DNA from: Spirochaetota bacterium
GTDB lineage: Bacteria; Spirochaetota; UBA4802; UBA5550
Length of the DNA: 64,000 bases
NCBI GenBank assembly: GCA_017999915.1
Contig: JAGNKX010000005.1
Coordinates: 62,001 to 126,000 of the forward strand
Direction: 5' to 3'
Position 1 is the stretch's first letter; every line of letters starts with the position of its first letter. The notes under the pieces were generated by a model. It was not told the origin of the DNA, made no database searches, and was given only the letters and a program-made list of their open reading frames with translations. The position numbers and the translations under genes were made by a program. Below are positions 16,479 through 25,300 of this stretch, piece by piece.

Positions 16479-17954
16479 ATGAAGAAGGGTGCAATAATAG
16501 GAATCATCGTCACCGTGATCGCCATAGCGCTGGCCGTAACGGGGTTCTTCGTGTTCGCCAAGAACGACATAGAAAAAGCCATCGACGAGTTCGAGGACGG
16601 AGACTACAAGGAATCGATCCTGATGCTGAACCGCCTCGCCAAAACTGCCGATTACGATAGGGGCGAAAAGGTCTATTATTACCGGTGCCGCGCCATCAAC
16701 CGCCTGGCCTCGAAGCTGGAGGAGAAATTCAGCGACGAGCTCGTCGAAGCCGCCCAGGAAAAGAAAAGCACCGAGAGCTATCGCGAGTCGAAAAAGGAGA
16801 TCGAGGAATACCTGGCCGGTCTCAACAGGAAGATCGAGGGGGACCTGGCCCTGGTCCCGGCGATGAAAAAGAGCCGCATCGTCCCCCGGGGGAAATTCTA
16901 CGAGGAGTTCATGGCACGCTACCGGGGCAGCGGCCTCATCGAGGACCTCCAGTTTGAGGAGGTGCAGAACCTGGGCAAGACCGATCCGGACCGCCTCGTC
17001 CCGGCCATGATCAACTTCTACAACAAGTATCCCAACACCGATTACATAGCCAGCATCGTGAAGATACTCTTTGACGGTCTCCAGTCGGGCAGGCTCACGG
17101 CCTCCGGCAACGAGGAGATCCTCTGGGAAATGATCATCGCCTACGTGAAGCGCTACCCCACGAGCCCGGAGACCAACAAGCTCTATTCCTGCACCGGCGA
17201 CAACGTGAACCTGCGCAACTCGCCGGGCGTCGGCGGAAAGCTGGTGGGCAAGATCGCCCACGATGAGATCCTCATACAGCTTGAAAAATCGATGGACACG
17301 ACCCAGGTGGGGGACGTGCGCGACTACTGGTACCGCGTCGCCAGCCTCAAGGGCCCCAAGGGATGGATCTTCGGGAAGTTCCTCGCCCCCATCGACCTCA
17401 CGAAATACAAGGAAACGGAAACCGAGGAAACCTGGACCCTGGACGAGCGCTTCGCGGAATGGAGCGATTCCCACACGCCCGCCAACTGGACCCACGTTCC
17501 CGGCGGAGAGAGCGCGGGCATCAACTTTTCCAACAAGGGCGGCAGGAAAATCGCGGAGCTCAACTCCGCCAAGGGATCGACGTCGGGGCTCTTCAGCCGC
17601 TTCAGCGCCTCCCGGGCCTTTTCCATACAGTCGCGGGCCCGCTTCACCGGGGGCGACGGCCTCACCATCTTCGCCTATTCGCCGGGGGGAGACGCCGCGT
17701 ATTACGTGAGGCTGACGGCGGACCAGGTCGAGTTCTGCGGCAGGACGATCCCCCTACGCACCCTCGACTGGCACGATTTCCTCCTCTCCAGCGAGGACGG
17801 CCGGTTCGCAAAGCTCACCATTGACGGCGAGATGGTGTCGACCAAGATCGAGCCGGTAAAAAGCGGCAGCTTCCCCACGCGGGGAATATACTGTCTCTTT
17901 TCGGCAAAGAATGAGAACTCCCGGGGCGAGATGGAATTCATCAAGGTGAGGTAG
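16479..17954 (+). CDS. Membrane-anchored protein with SH3b and beta-sandwich domains
   Basis: 491 residues. An N-terminal membrane anchor (GAIIGIIVTVIAIALAVTGFFVF) is followed by a helical, TPR-like region (about 30-235). An SH3b domain follows (about 236-305: CTGDNVNLRNSPGVGGKLVGKI ... YWYRVASLKGPKGWIFGKFL). The C-terminal beta-sandwich (about 330-491, FARFTGGDGLTIFAYSP-like pattern) resembles LamG/DUF1080 jelly-rolls. Most of it should lie in the periplasm, perhaps binding peptidoglycan or polysaccharide. A strong GAGGAAGGA precedes the ATG. It overlaps the convergent kinase gene by 14 nt. Confidence 0.75.
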   Translation: MKKGAIIGIIVTVIAIALAVTGFFVFAKNDIEKAIDEFEDGDYKESILMLNRLAKTADYDRGEKVYYYRCRAINRLASKLEEKFSDELVEAAQEKKSTESYRESKKEIEEYLAGLNRKIEGDLALVPAMKKSRIVPRGKFYEEFMARYRGSGLIEDLQFEEVQNLGKTDPDRLVPAMINFYNKYPNTDYIASIVKILFDGLQSGRLTASGNEEILWEMIIAYVKRYPTSPETNKLYSCTGDNVNLRNSPGVGGKLVGKIAHDEILIQLEKSMDTTQVGDVRDYWYRVASLKGPKGWIFGKFLAPIDLTKYKETETEETWTLDERFAEWSDSHTPANWTHVPGGESAGINFSNKGGRKIAELNSAKGSTSGLFSRFSASRAFSIQSRARFTGGDGLTIFAYSPGGDAAYYVRLTADQVEFCGRTIPLRTLDWHDFLLSSEDGRFAKLTIDGEMVSTKIEPVKSGSFPTRGIYCLFSAKNENSRGEMEFIKVR

Positions 17955-18894
17955 CGTCGTCATCCGGGATGGGCGCCGTCCGTATCCGGAAGGCGATGGT
18001 GCAGCAGGCCCCGACGGGAGTATTGTAAACCGCCGAGCCGCGGAGCTGTCCCGTGAGGATGTTCACCAGTTCCAGGCCGAACCCCTTTTTGGCGTCAGGC
18101 GGTCTGGCGTCGAAGCCGACGCCGTTATCCAGCACTTCCAGCACGCAGTACTGGCCGTAGAGCCTGAAAATGATGTCGATGCGGCCCCGCCGGCCGTCAG
18201 GAAAGGCGTGCTTCAATGAATTATCCACCAACTCGTTCAGAATAAGGGCGCAGGGAACCGCCGTCTCGATGGTCAGGCCGATATCCGCCACCGAACGGAC
18301 AATCTCGACACGGCCGGCGACATCGGGATACTGGGAGCGGATATAGTACGTATACTCCTCCACGAATTCCCCGAAGTTCAGCGACTGCAGCCGGTTTCCC
18401 CGGTACAGGCGCTTCTGGATCAACGATATGGCGTGGATGCGGTCTATAAAGCCGCCCAGCATGTCCAGGTAATTCGGGTCCCCGAAGCGGTCCGCCTGGA
18501 GCCGGAGGAGACTCTCGATGATCTGCAAGTTGTTGTTCACACGGTGATGCACCTCTTTGAGAAGGGCCTGCTTCTCATCTTCCAGCATTTCAATGCTGCT
18601 CTTTCCGGCGCCGTTTTCATCGGCCTTTTCCCGGGCCACCCCGATGACCGACTTCACTGTGCCGTCGGGACCATACTCCGGCATGAAGCTGAATTCCACC
18701 GTGCTTGCCCCGCCGGCATTTTCCCGGATCACGGTGCGCACCGCCGGCACGCCGTCCCGGAGCACTTCCTGGAACATCAGCTCGATGGCCTCATCGCTCT
18801 TTGCGGCGCCGGATCCGACGCCATCCTCCTCCATCGATTGCATGCCGCTCACGAAGAGCCTCTTCATCTCCCGGTCGTATCTGTAGATGGTCAT
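17941..18894 (-). CDS. HisKA_2-type histidine kinase, paralogue of the 7922 kinase
   Basis: 317 residues from the ATG at 18894, chosen because GGAG lies 6 nt upstream; the earlier ATG at 18909 lacks a site. A short PAS-like input region (about 1-95) is followed by the HisKA_2 motif EVHHRVNNNLQIIESLLRLQ and a HATPase_c domain (N box ILNELVDNSLKHAF, G1 box VLDNGVGFDA, G2 GFGLELVNIL). The opening TIYRYDREMKRLFV parallels the MIFRYDNERDKIFF start of the other kinase. It sits downstream of a chemoreceptor and one of the 68-residue proteins and is likely part of that unit. Its 3' end overlaps the SH3b gene on the opposite strand. Confidence 0.9.
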   Translation of the reverse strand: MTIYRYDREMKRLFVSGMQSMEEDGVGSGAAKSDEAIELMFQEVLRDGVPAVRTVIRENAGGASTVEFSFMPEYGPDGTVKSVIGVAREKADENGAGKSSIEMLEDEKQALLKEVHHRVNNNLQIIESLLRLQADRFGDPNYLDMLGGFIDRIHAISLIQKRLYRGNRLQSLNFGEFVEEYTYYIRSQYPDVAGRVEIVRSVADIGLTIETAVPCALILNELVDNSLKHAFPDGRRGRIDIIFRLYGQYCVLEVLDNGVGFDARPPDAKKGFGLELVNILTGQLRGSAVYNTPVGACCTIAFRIRTAPIPDDDATSP

Positions 18895-18938
18895 TCGTTC
18901 TCCTTCCATGACATAACCCGGATTTATTTTTTATTATA

Positions 18939-19145
18939 TCAATGAGAAACGCTATCCCTGCTTTCCAGCAAATCGGCTATAGCATCGAACCCCTTCTCCA
19001 TGACGCCGTAGAAATCGCGGATATTCGCCAGAAGCCGTTCAATCTCCCCGGCGTTCATAGACTCAAGACCGCCCTCAACCATGGTGGTCTTTAGGTCATC
19101 GAGCTGCCTGGTCAGTTCGTTCAGATATTTCATGTTCGGTTCCAT
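18939..19145 (-). CDS. 68-residue helical protein, copy A of a paired family
   Basis: Start at the ATG 19145 (GGAGG 11 nt upstream), not the longer open frame to 19232, because it then aligns end-to-end without gaps with the 68-residue protein at 21509-21715 (22 identical positions by eye). Shared features: N4, YL at 7-8, LDxLK around 15-19, GxLxxM at 25-30, GE at 33-34, RDxY at 43-46, E50, AD at 57-58. It is helical, acidic and has no Cys or membrane segment. The function is unknown. It lies between a chemoreceptor and a HisKA_2 kinase, so a regulatory or adaptor role in that signalling unit is plausible. Confidence 0.75.
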   Translation of the reverse strand: MEPNMKYLNELTRQLDDLKTTMVEGGLESMNAGEIERLLANIRDFYGVMEKGFDAIADLLESRDSVSH

Positions 19146-19332
19146 CTTTAATTCAACCTCCGCATTACTGCATTTATGACACCGGGTAAAGGATCGACGC
19201 AAGGCCATCCCGCATAACAGCGTGTGCATCAATTATGTAAACAGCGGTATTCGTGCGCGTCGAGAGCATTTGATCCATGGTTCATACCTTTCCGGCCATA
19301 CTGCCTGCCTGCTGCTGCGGCTATCAACACAT

Positions 19333-19412
19333 CCCCCCATTAAGAGGAGGGTGAGAGGGGGCCTCATATTTCCCTGAACGGTCATACAAGGCCCCCTCCG
19401 GGGGGGGGTGAG
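19333..19412. repeat. C/G-tract foldback element after the 4HB chemoreceptor
   Basis: Inner perfect stem GAGGGGGCCT / AGGCCCCCTC (19355-19364, 19389-19398) flanked by CCCCCC and GGGGGGGGG tracts. It lies 30 nt beyond the chemoreceptor stop and could act as its transcription end. It belongs by composition to the same class as the elements at 33278, 42550 and 45415. The remaining 19146-19332 stretch holds no gene. Confidence 0.55.
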
Positions 19413-19441
19413 TGCTGTGGGAACAACAATCAATAATTATA

Positions 19442-21187
19442 TCAGAATTCCTCGAAGCCTTCCTTATGCAATAGGTCTTTCATCTGGTCGCCCGGCAAGG
19501 CCCTTGCAGCTACCGCATCAGCGCCTTTTCCGCGGCCATTGCCGTTTCCGTCGGCGAGGGCCTTCTTGGAATTTTCGGCGGCCCTCAGATGAAGCTCATG
19601 ATGCTTCTTCTTGTACGCGTCATTCTGCATCTGCTCCCTGATCTTGAACTTCCGCACCATGTCAAGCAGCTCCTGGGCCTGGTTCGCCATCTCCTCGCTG
19701 GCCGACGCCGTCTCTTCCACCAGCGACGCGTTCTGCTGCGTCATGTTGTCCATCTCCGATATGGCCGTGTTGATCTGGTTTATCCCCTGCTTCTGCTCCT
19801 GGGAGGCGGCGGCGATCTCGTTGATTATCTGCGACGTGGTCTTCGCCGCCTCGGATATCTCGTTCAGAGAGCTGCCGGTCTGGTTCACCAGCTCGGTGCT
19901 CTTATCCACCTTGCTCAGGGCATCCCGGATGAGGCTCTCGATCTCCTTGGCCGCGTTCCCGGAGCGCTGGGCCAGGTTCCGCACCTCGCCGGCCACTACC
20001 GCGAAGCCCCGCCCCTGCTCGCCGGCCCGGGCCGCCTCGACCGCCGCATTCAGCGCCAGCAGGTTCGTCTGGAAGGCGATCTCGTTTATGGTGGAGATGA
20101 TGTCCGCCACCTTCTTGCTCGACTCGTTCATCTCCACGATGGCGTTCACCGCCTCAACGGCGACCTTGTTCCCTTCAAGGGACTTCACGGAACCACCCTC
20201 GGTGAGGTCCTTCGCCCTGATGGCGTTCTCCGCGTTCTGGTTGATGGTGGCCGTGGCCTCCTCGATGGTGGAGGCGATCTCCTCCAGCGACGACGCCTGC
20301 TCGCTGGAGCGCTGTGACAGGTTCTGGTTGCCGCTGGAGATCTGCTCCACCGCCTGGGACAGGTTCTGGGACGCCACCGTCACATTGGAGATGAGCGACT
20401 CCAGGCTGTCGGCGGCCCGGTTCAGCGCCACAGCCAGCTGTCCCAGCTCGTCTTTCTGGTCAAGGTCGATACGCTGGGTCAGGTCGCCGTCGGCGATCTT
20501 CCGGGCGAAGTCAAGGCCCTTCCCCACCGGCCGCGACACGGCCCCTGAGAGTATGGCGGTTATGACCATCCCCATGGCTATGGCCACGACGAGGAACGCC
20601 ACGGCCATGATGGTCGTGTTACGGGCGCTGGCGGACTGCTCCGCAAGGAGCTTCTCAGCCTCTTTCTGCTGGACCTCGATGAGCCTGTCCGTCTGGTCCC
20701 GGAGAGCCTGGTATTCCACCTTCCATTCCTCAAGGTACTTCTTGCTGAGGGCGAGGTCCCGGGCGTCCAGGGCCCTGGCGAAGGATGCCCTGAAAGCCTT
20801 CGGCTTCTCCGCCAGTTTTTCCCATTCATCAGCCAGTTTCTTCTCCTCCGCGGTCATCGCGGTGGAGGTGAACTTCTTCCAGAGCTCCATGTATTCACCG
20901 GACAGCTTTTTGGAGTCTTCCTTGCGCTTCGCCACCTCGCCCCAATCGTTATTTTCCGCGCTGAGCATTTCCTGCACCATGTTGACGCGAATCTGCAGAA
21001 GGTTCCGCATGATGTGGTTAAGCTGGCGCACGGGGGTGAAACGGTCATTGTAAAAAATGCCGAAATCGGCATCGGCCGTTCTTATGGCGTAGATCCCCTG
21101 AATTGAGATGGCTGCTATGATGACCAGGAATACAAGGCATGACAGAAAGACCTTCAAACTCACTCGTAAATTATTAAACCATTTCAT
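19442..21187 (-). CDS. Methyl-accepting chemotaxis protein with four-helix-bundle sensor
   Basis: 581 residues. TM1 (about 10-32), a periplasmic helical 4HB_MCP domain (about 35-188), TM2 (about 193-215), HAMP ([19 protein letters not shown]), and a signalling hairpin with tip [20 protein letters not shown]. Helix lengths on both sides of the tip equal those of E. coli Tsr, so it is of the 36H class. A flexible tail of about 65 residues ends with GFEEF, a CheR/CheB-tether-like pentapeptide also seen on the other chemoreceptor. GAGGAGG precedes the ATG. It is flanked on both sides by the paralogous 68-residue proteins. Confidence 0.95.
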   Translation of the reverse strand: MKWFNNLRVSLKVFLSCLVFLVIIAAISIQGIYAIRTADADFGIFYNDRFTPVRQLNHIMRNLLQIRVNMVQEMLSAENNDWGEVAKRKEDSKKLSGEYMELWKKFTSTAMTAEEKKLADEWEKLAEKPKAFRASFARALDARDLALSKKYLEEWKVEYQALRDQTDRLIEVQQKEAEKLLAEQSASARNTTIMAVAFLVVAIAMGMVITAILSGAVSRPVGKGLDFARKIADGDLTQRIDLDQKDELGQLAVALNRAADSLESLISNVTVASQNLSQAVEQISSGNQNLSQRSSEQASSLEEIASTIEEATATINQNAENAIRAKDLTEGGSVKSLEGNKVAVEAVNAIVEMNESSKKVADIISTINEIAFQTNLLALNAAVEAARAGEQGRGFAVVAGEVRNLAQRSGNAAKEIESLIRDALSKVDKSTELVNQTGSSLNEISEAAKTTSQIINEIAAASQEQKQGINQINTAISEMDNMTQQNASLVEETASASEEMANQAQELLDMVRKFKIREQMQNDAYKKKHHELHLRAAENSKKALADGNGNGRGKGADAVAARALPGDQMKDLLHKEGFEEF

Positions 21188-21508
21188 TGCCCGTTACCTC
21201 CTCATAAGTATCTTTGGATTGATCATATTTCTCCAGGAATCGTTTAAGCACGGACACATTACAGGCTGTTCTGTTCTACGCGGATTGCAATGGAGCCGTC
21301 TTATGATTAAGCTACCATGCCGAGAAGAGCTTGTAAATAATCTCAAGAGGGTAAAAATGAAGAGTTTGATGTATATTTTTTTAAAACGATTATAAATGAA
21401 GAGTTAAAAAGTATTACACAGTTTATGAAGGATTTACCCTGAAGGTGGTAGTGATTGTCTAACCAAAAGGGTTAAACCGATGGGGACGGCTCGGGGCGGC
21501 GGGTCACT
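21188..21508. other. Intergenic region, no gene seen
   Basis: 321 nt, AT-rich in the middle, between the chemoreceptor start and the second 68-residue gene. It must hold the chemoreceptor promoter on the minus strand, but I see no confident hexamer pair. The short plus-strand frame at 21108-21395 has no support. Confidence 0.4.
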
Positions 21509-21715
21509 TTATCCTTTTGTTCCCCCGTTTTTCTCGATTTCATCGGCCAGCTTTTGCAGCTCCGACTCCAGGAGGGCATAGACGTCCCGGAGCTGTTCGA
21601 GAAAGAGCTGCATCTCCCCGCCGGTCATGCCCCCGAGGTTCCCGTCGGCGATCTTCTGCTTCAGCTCATCGAGCCGGCTGGCCAGATCGGCCAGGTATTC
21701 AATATTGGCATCCAT
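21509..21715 (-). CDS. 68-residue helical protein, copy B of a paired family
   Basis: Gapless paralogue of the protein at 18939-19145 (same length, about one third identical). It begins MDANIEYLADLASRLDELKQ and has the shared GE and RDxYxxxE motifs, ending in a Lys/Gly tail. It follows the NarL-type regulator by 18 nt on the same strand and is therefore probably translated with the two-component genes. It is not a known Che or Kai adaptor by recall. Being next to response regulator and kinase genes suggests it binds one of them; this is inference from context only. Confidence 0.75.
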   Translation of the reverse strand: MDANIEYLADLASRLDELKQKIADGNLGGMTGGEMQLFLEQLRDVYALLESELQKLADEIEKNGGTKG

Positions 21716-21733
21716 ATAATTTACACGGGGATA

Positions 21734-22393
21734 TCATACCTGTATGAGCCCCTCCCGCACGGCGTAGCGCACCAGGTCGGCGGTGCTGTCGGCCTTAATC
21801 TTGCGCATGATGTTGGCCCGGTGGACCTTCACGGTCTGCTCGGAAATACGCAGCATGGCGCCGATCTCCTTTCCCGTGTAACCCTCGGCGACGAGCTTGA
21901 TGACCTCCTTTTCCCGCTCCGACAGGGACGGGAGGACGCCCTCCTTCGCTTCTGCCGGTACGGGGCGCGCCCCGGTCATGCCGTCAACAAGCATCTTGGT
22001 GATGTTCGGGTCAAGGTGAATGTTACCCCGGGACACCTCGTCGATGGCCCGCACCAGGTACTGGCTGGCGCTCTCCTTGAACAGGTAGCCCTCGACACCG
22101 AAGCCGAGGAGCTTGTTCACGTACTCCTCGTTGCCGTGCTGGGACAGGATGATGATCTTGATCCCGGGGTGATACTTCTTGAGCTGCCGGGCCACGTCGA
22201 TGCCGGTCATCACCGGGAGCGAGATGTCGAGGATGACCACGTGGGGCTTGATCCGCTCGATCTCGTCCAGGGCGGTCCTGCCGTCACCGGCCTCGCCGAC
22301 GACCCGGTAGCCGGGCACGGCCCCCAGGATGACCTTCAGGCCGTCCCTGAGCACGGCATGATCATCAACCAGATAAATGTTCACGCTATCCAT
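21734..22393 (-). CDS. NarL/FixJ-type response regulator
   Basis: 219 residues from the ATG at 22393 (GGAGG 6 nt upstream); a GTG two codons earlier is less likely. Receiver domain with D10/D11, phospho-acceptor D56 (VVILDISLP) and the lysine of GYLFKESA; then LuxR-type HTH LSEREKEVIKLVAEGYTGKEIGAML with recognition helix ISEQTVKVHRANIMRKI. It overlaps the end of the NarX-type kinase gene by 8 nt (ATGGATAG), so the two are translationally coupled and almost surely a cognate pair. Confidence 0.95.
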   Translation of the reverse strand: MDSVNIYLVDDHAVLRDGLKVILGAVPGYRVVGEAGDGRTALDEIERIKPHVVILDISLPVMTGIDVARQLKKYHPGIKIIILSQHGNEEYVNKLLGFGVEGYLFKESASQYLVRAIDEVSRGNIHLDPNITKMLVDGMTGARPVPAEAKEGVLPSLSEREKEVIKLVAEGYTGKEIGAMLRISEQTVKVHRANIMRKIKADSTADLVRYAVREGLIQV

Positions 22394-25300
22394 GTCCACC
22401 CTCCGCCGGAATTGTTATGCTGATCCTGGTGCCGGAGCGGCCCGTATCGAGCTCGAAGGAGCCGTTCAGATGCTTGACGCGCTGCTTCATGTTGATGATA
22501 CCGAAGCCGCCCTCGGCGCTTCTCGGCGCTCCGGGCTCGAACCCGCTGCCGTCATCGGCTATCTCCAGGACGAAGGCCCCGTCCCGCCGGCGCAGGTCCA
22601 CCCTGGCCCGGCCTGCGCCGGAATGCCGCGCGATGTTCGAGCAGGATTCCTGGATGATGCGGTACAGGTCCATCTGCACCTCGATGGACAATTGCAGCTC
22701 CTCGTCAATAGTAACGTCGGCATCAATGCCCCGGTTCGCCAGAAAATTTTTCGTGTAGAGGCGCACCGCCGCCGCGAGTCCCAGGTCTTCCAGGACCGCG
22801 GGGTAGAGGTTCGAATACACCTCCCGGAGCTCCCTGCTGGCCAGGTCGATGAACTCCATGGCGGTATCGAAGCGGTCCATGTTCTTCTCCGGGTCCTGGT
22901 TGAAGGCGGCGAAATTGAGCTTCGCGGCGTTCATCATCTGGCTCACGCCGTCGTGGAGGTCCTTGGCCACCCGCTGCCGCTCCTGTTCCTGGAGGGTGAT
23001 GATGTGACGGTTCAGCCGGAGGATCTCCTCTTCCGCGTTCTTACGGTCCGTGATATCGCGGTGGCTCCCGCGGCGGCCCAGGGCGCGGCCCTCCCGGCCG
23101 TACACCATCTGGCAGCGGTGCCCTATCCATCTGACAGCGCCGTCCCTGCGCACGATGCGGAAATCAAAACCCTGTGTTTCACAGGATATGTCGCCGGGAT
23201 TGGCGAAATGGTCCCGGACGCGGTCCGCGTCTTCGGGATGCACCACGGACAGCATCAGGTCCGGGTTCGCGATGAACTCAGCCGGTGCGTACCCGGTGAT
23301 CCGCTCGCAGGAGGGGGACATGTAGAGGATGCCGCCGTCCGAGCCGAACCAGAATTCCCAGTCGAAGGTGAAATCGGCCACGGTGCGATACCGCTCCTCG
23401 CTCAGCCGCACCAGGTATTCGGCCCGCTTCCGCTCAATGATGATATTGGCGTTGGTGAGAAACTCTGCAATGGTTTTTATGTCCTCGCCGGAATACTCCG
23501 ATTCCTTGTTGGCCACGGCCCCCAAGGCCACGATCCTGCCGCTCCTGAAAACCGGCACCGAAGCGAGCCTGGTCAGCGGAACATGCCCCTCCGGGAGGCC
23601 GCGCTTGCCCGCGAAATCCACCCTGTAATCGTTAATCACCACCGCCCGGCGGCCCCGCACCGCCTCCGCCCATATGCCCGATTCGGCGATGTTGAAAACC
23701 AGGGGCTTGTTCCCCATGGCGCACCGGGCCATGGCGGCACGGGACCATGAGTAGACGCTCATTTCACTCTCATCGTCGTTGATGAAACCGTAGAAAGCGA
23801 AGGCGCTGCCGGTCAATTTCATCATTTCCTCGAGAATATAATCCGCCAGGATCTGGAGGTCCCGGTCCTGCTGCTTCGACAGGCCCCAGAGGGCCTCCAG
23901 GTTGCGTATGAGCCTGCTGCGGGACTCCTCGGCGAGCTTTCGCTCGGTGATATCCTGGCCTATGCCGATGAAACTTCCGTTGGTGAGCGCCACATTGGCC
24001 CACGCGGTGTAGAGGACCGTGTCGTATTTTGTTCGGGTCATGAATTCACCCCAGGTTCCCTTTCCATTCAGCATGAATTGCATCACCCCTGACCTGTACT
24101 CATGATCTGGATAGCACAACTCGAGGAGATTATTTTTTTTCATTTCGCCATAGGACCAGCCCAGCGTCTTCGTAAAGTATTGATTCATCCATATGAATTC
24201 TCCCCTCTCATTGAAATAGGCTATCATGACCGGAATATTATCGAGGATGGTCTGGAGTATCTCCTTCTGCCGGCGCAGGTCATCGTCGGCCATGAGCTTG
24301 GCCATGCTGATGGCGATGAAATCGACCAGACGCTCCAGCCACGCTATTTTCTCGGCCGTATAGAGGCCCTTCCGCCGGTCGTTGAATTGGAAGAGACCCA
24401 GCACAGTGTCCTTCACGCGGATCGGGATCAGCGCCACCGACTCGTATCCCTCGCCGTTGCAGCGGTTCCGGGTTCGCGCCTGGCGGTCCTCCTCCGTGGT
24501 GGTGGCCAGGAGCTCAGTGGTGCAGCTTGACCAGAAGCTCCCGCCGGGAGTGAAGAAGGGCTTCGACGGGTCGAAGCGGCCGCAGATGATGTTGCCGCAC
24601 ATGCAGTCCAGGACCGGGTTTCCGGACTCATCGCGACGCGCCCGGCCGTCCAGGTCGCGGGCGCAGAGGCTGTTCTCCGCCAGGACGAACTCCTCGGCAA
24701 AGCCTTTCGTTTCATAATAGGGGAAGTCTTCGCCGTCCCGGAGACGCACGCCCACGGCCTCGCACCCGACGATATTTTTGAGGTACAGGGTGAGGCCCTG
24801 GATCAGCTCCTTGACGCTTTCGGCCCGGTTGCACCGGCGGAGGAGCTCCCGCTCGATAGTGGTCGTCTCTTCGGCGATCTTCAGGTCCGTAATGTCTCCC
24901 ACCGCCAGTATTATATTGTCCCGCCCTTCGATGGCGACCAGCTCCGCGTTGATGCTGAGCCAGCGCTTCTGAAGAGCGCCGTTTATCAGAAGGTCGGCTT
25001 CCACCTCCCTGTTGGTCACAGGCACGCCGCCGGCCAGCACGCTCTCGATGCTGTGCCGCAATGGGCACTGGGGGCATGAGGTGGAATATCCGCATCCCCG
25101 GGGGTCCTCCTGGCTGTGGATGCAGCCGATGCCGCCGCCGGCGCGCCGGCCTATGATTTCGGCGGGATCCCGCAGGACGATGGCCCCCGCCGTGGTATTG
25201 GCCTGGGTTATGACCAGGTCGGCGTCGAGAAGGAGCAGCCCCACCGGCGCCATGGAGAAGATCTTCAGGAAATTCTCATGCTCCTGCTTGAGCACGGCCT

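Noticed and set aside
21108-21395. Plus-strand ORF (95 codons) spanning the chemoreceptor start
   Set aside because: Begins inside the chemoreceptor gene on the other strand, lacks a ribosome-binding site and has no conserved pattern.
22377-23750. Long plus-strand ORF (457 codons) opposite the NarX-type kinase
   Set aside because: It lies entirely antisense to a clear multi-domain kinase, has His/Arg/Pro-rich low-complexity content and no recognisable domain; a GC-rich shadow frame.
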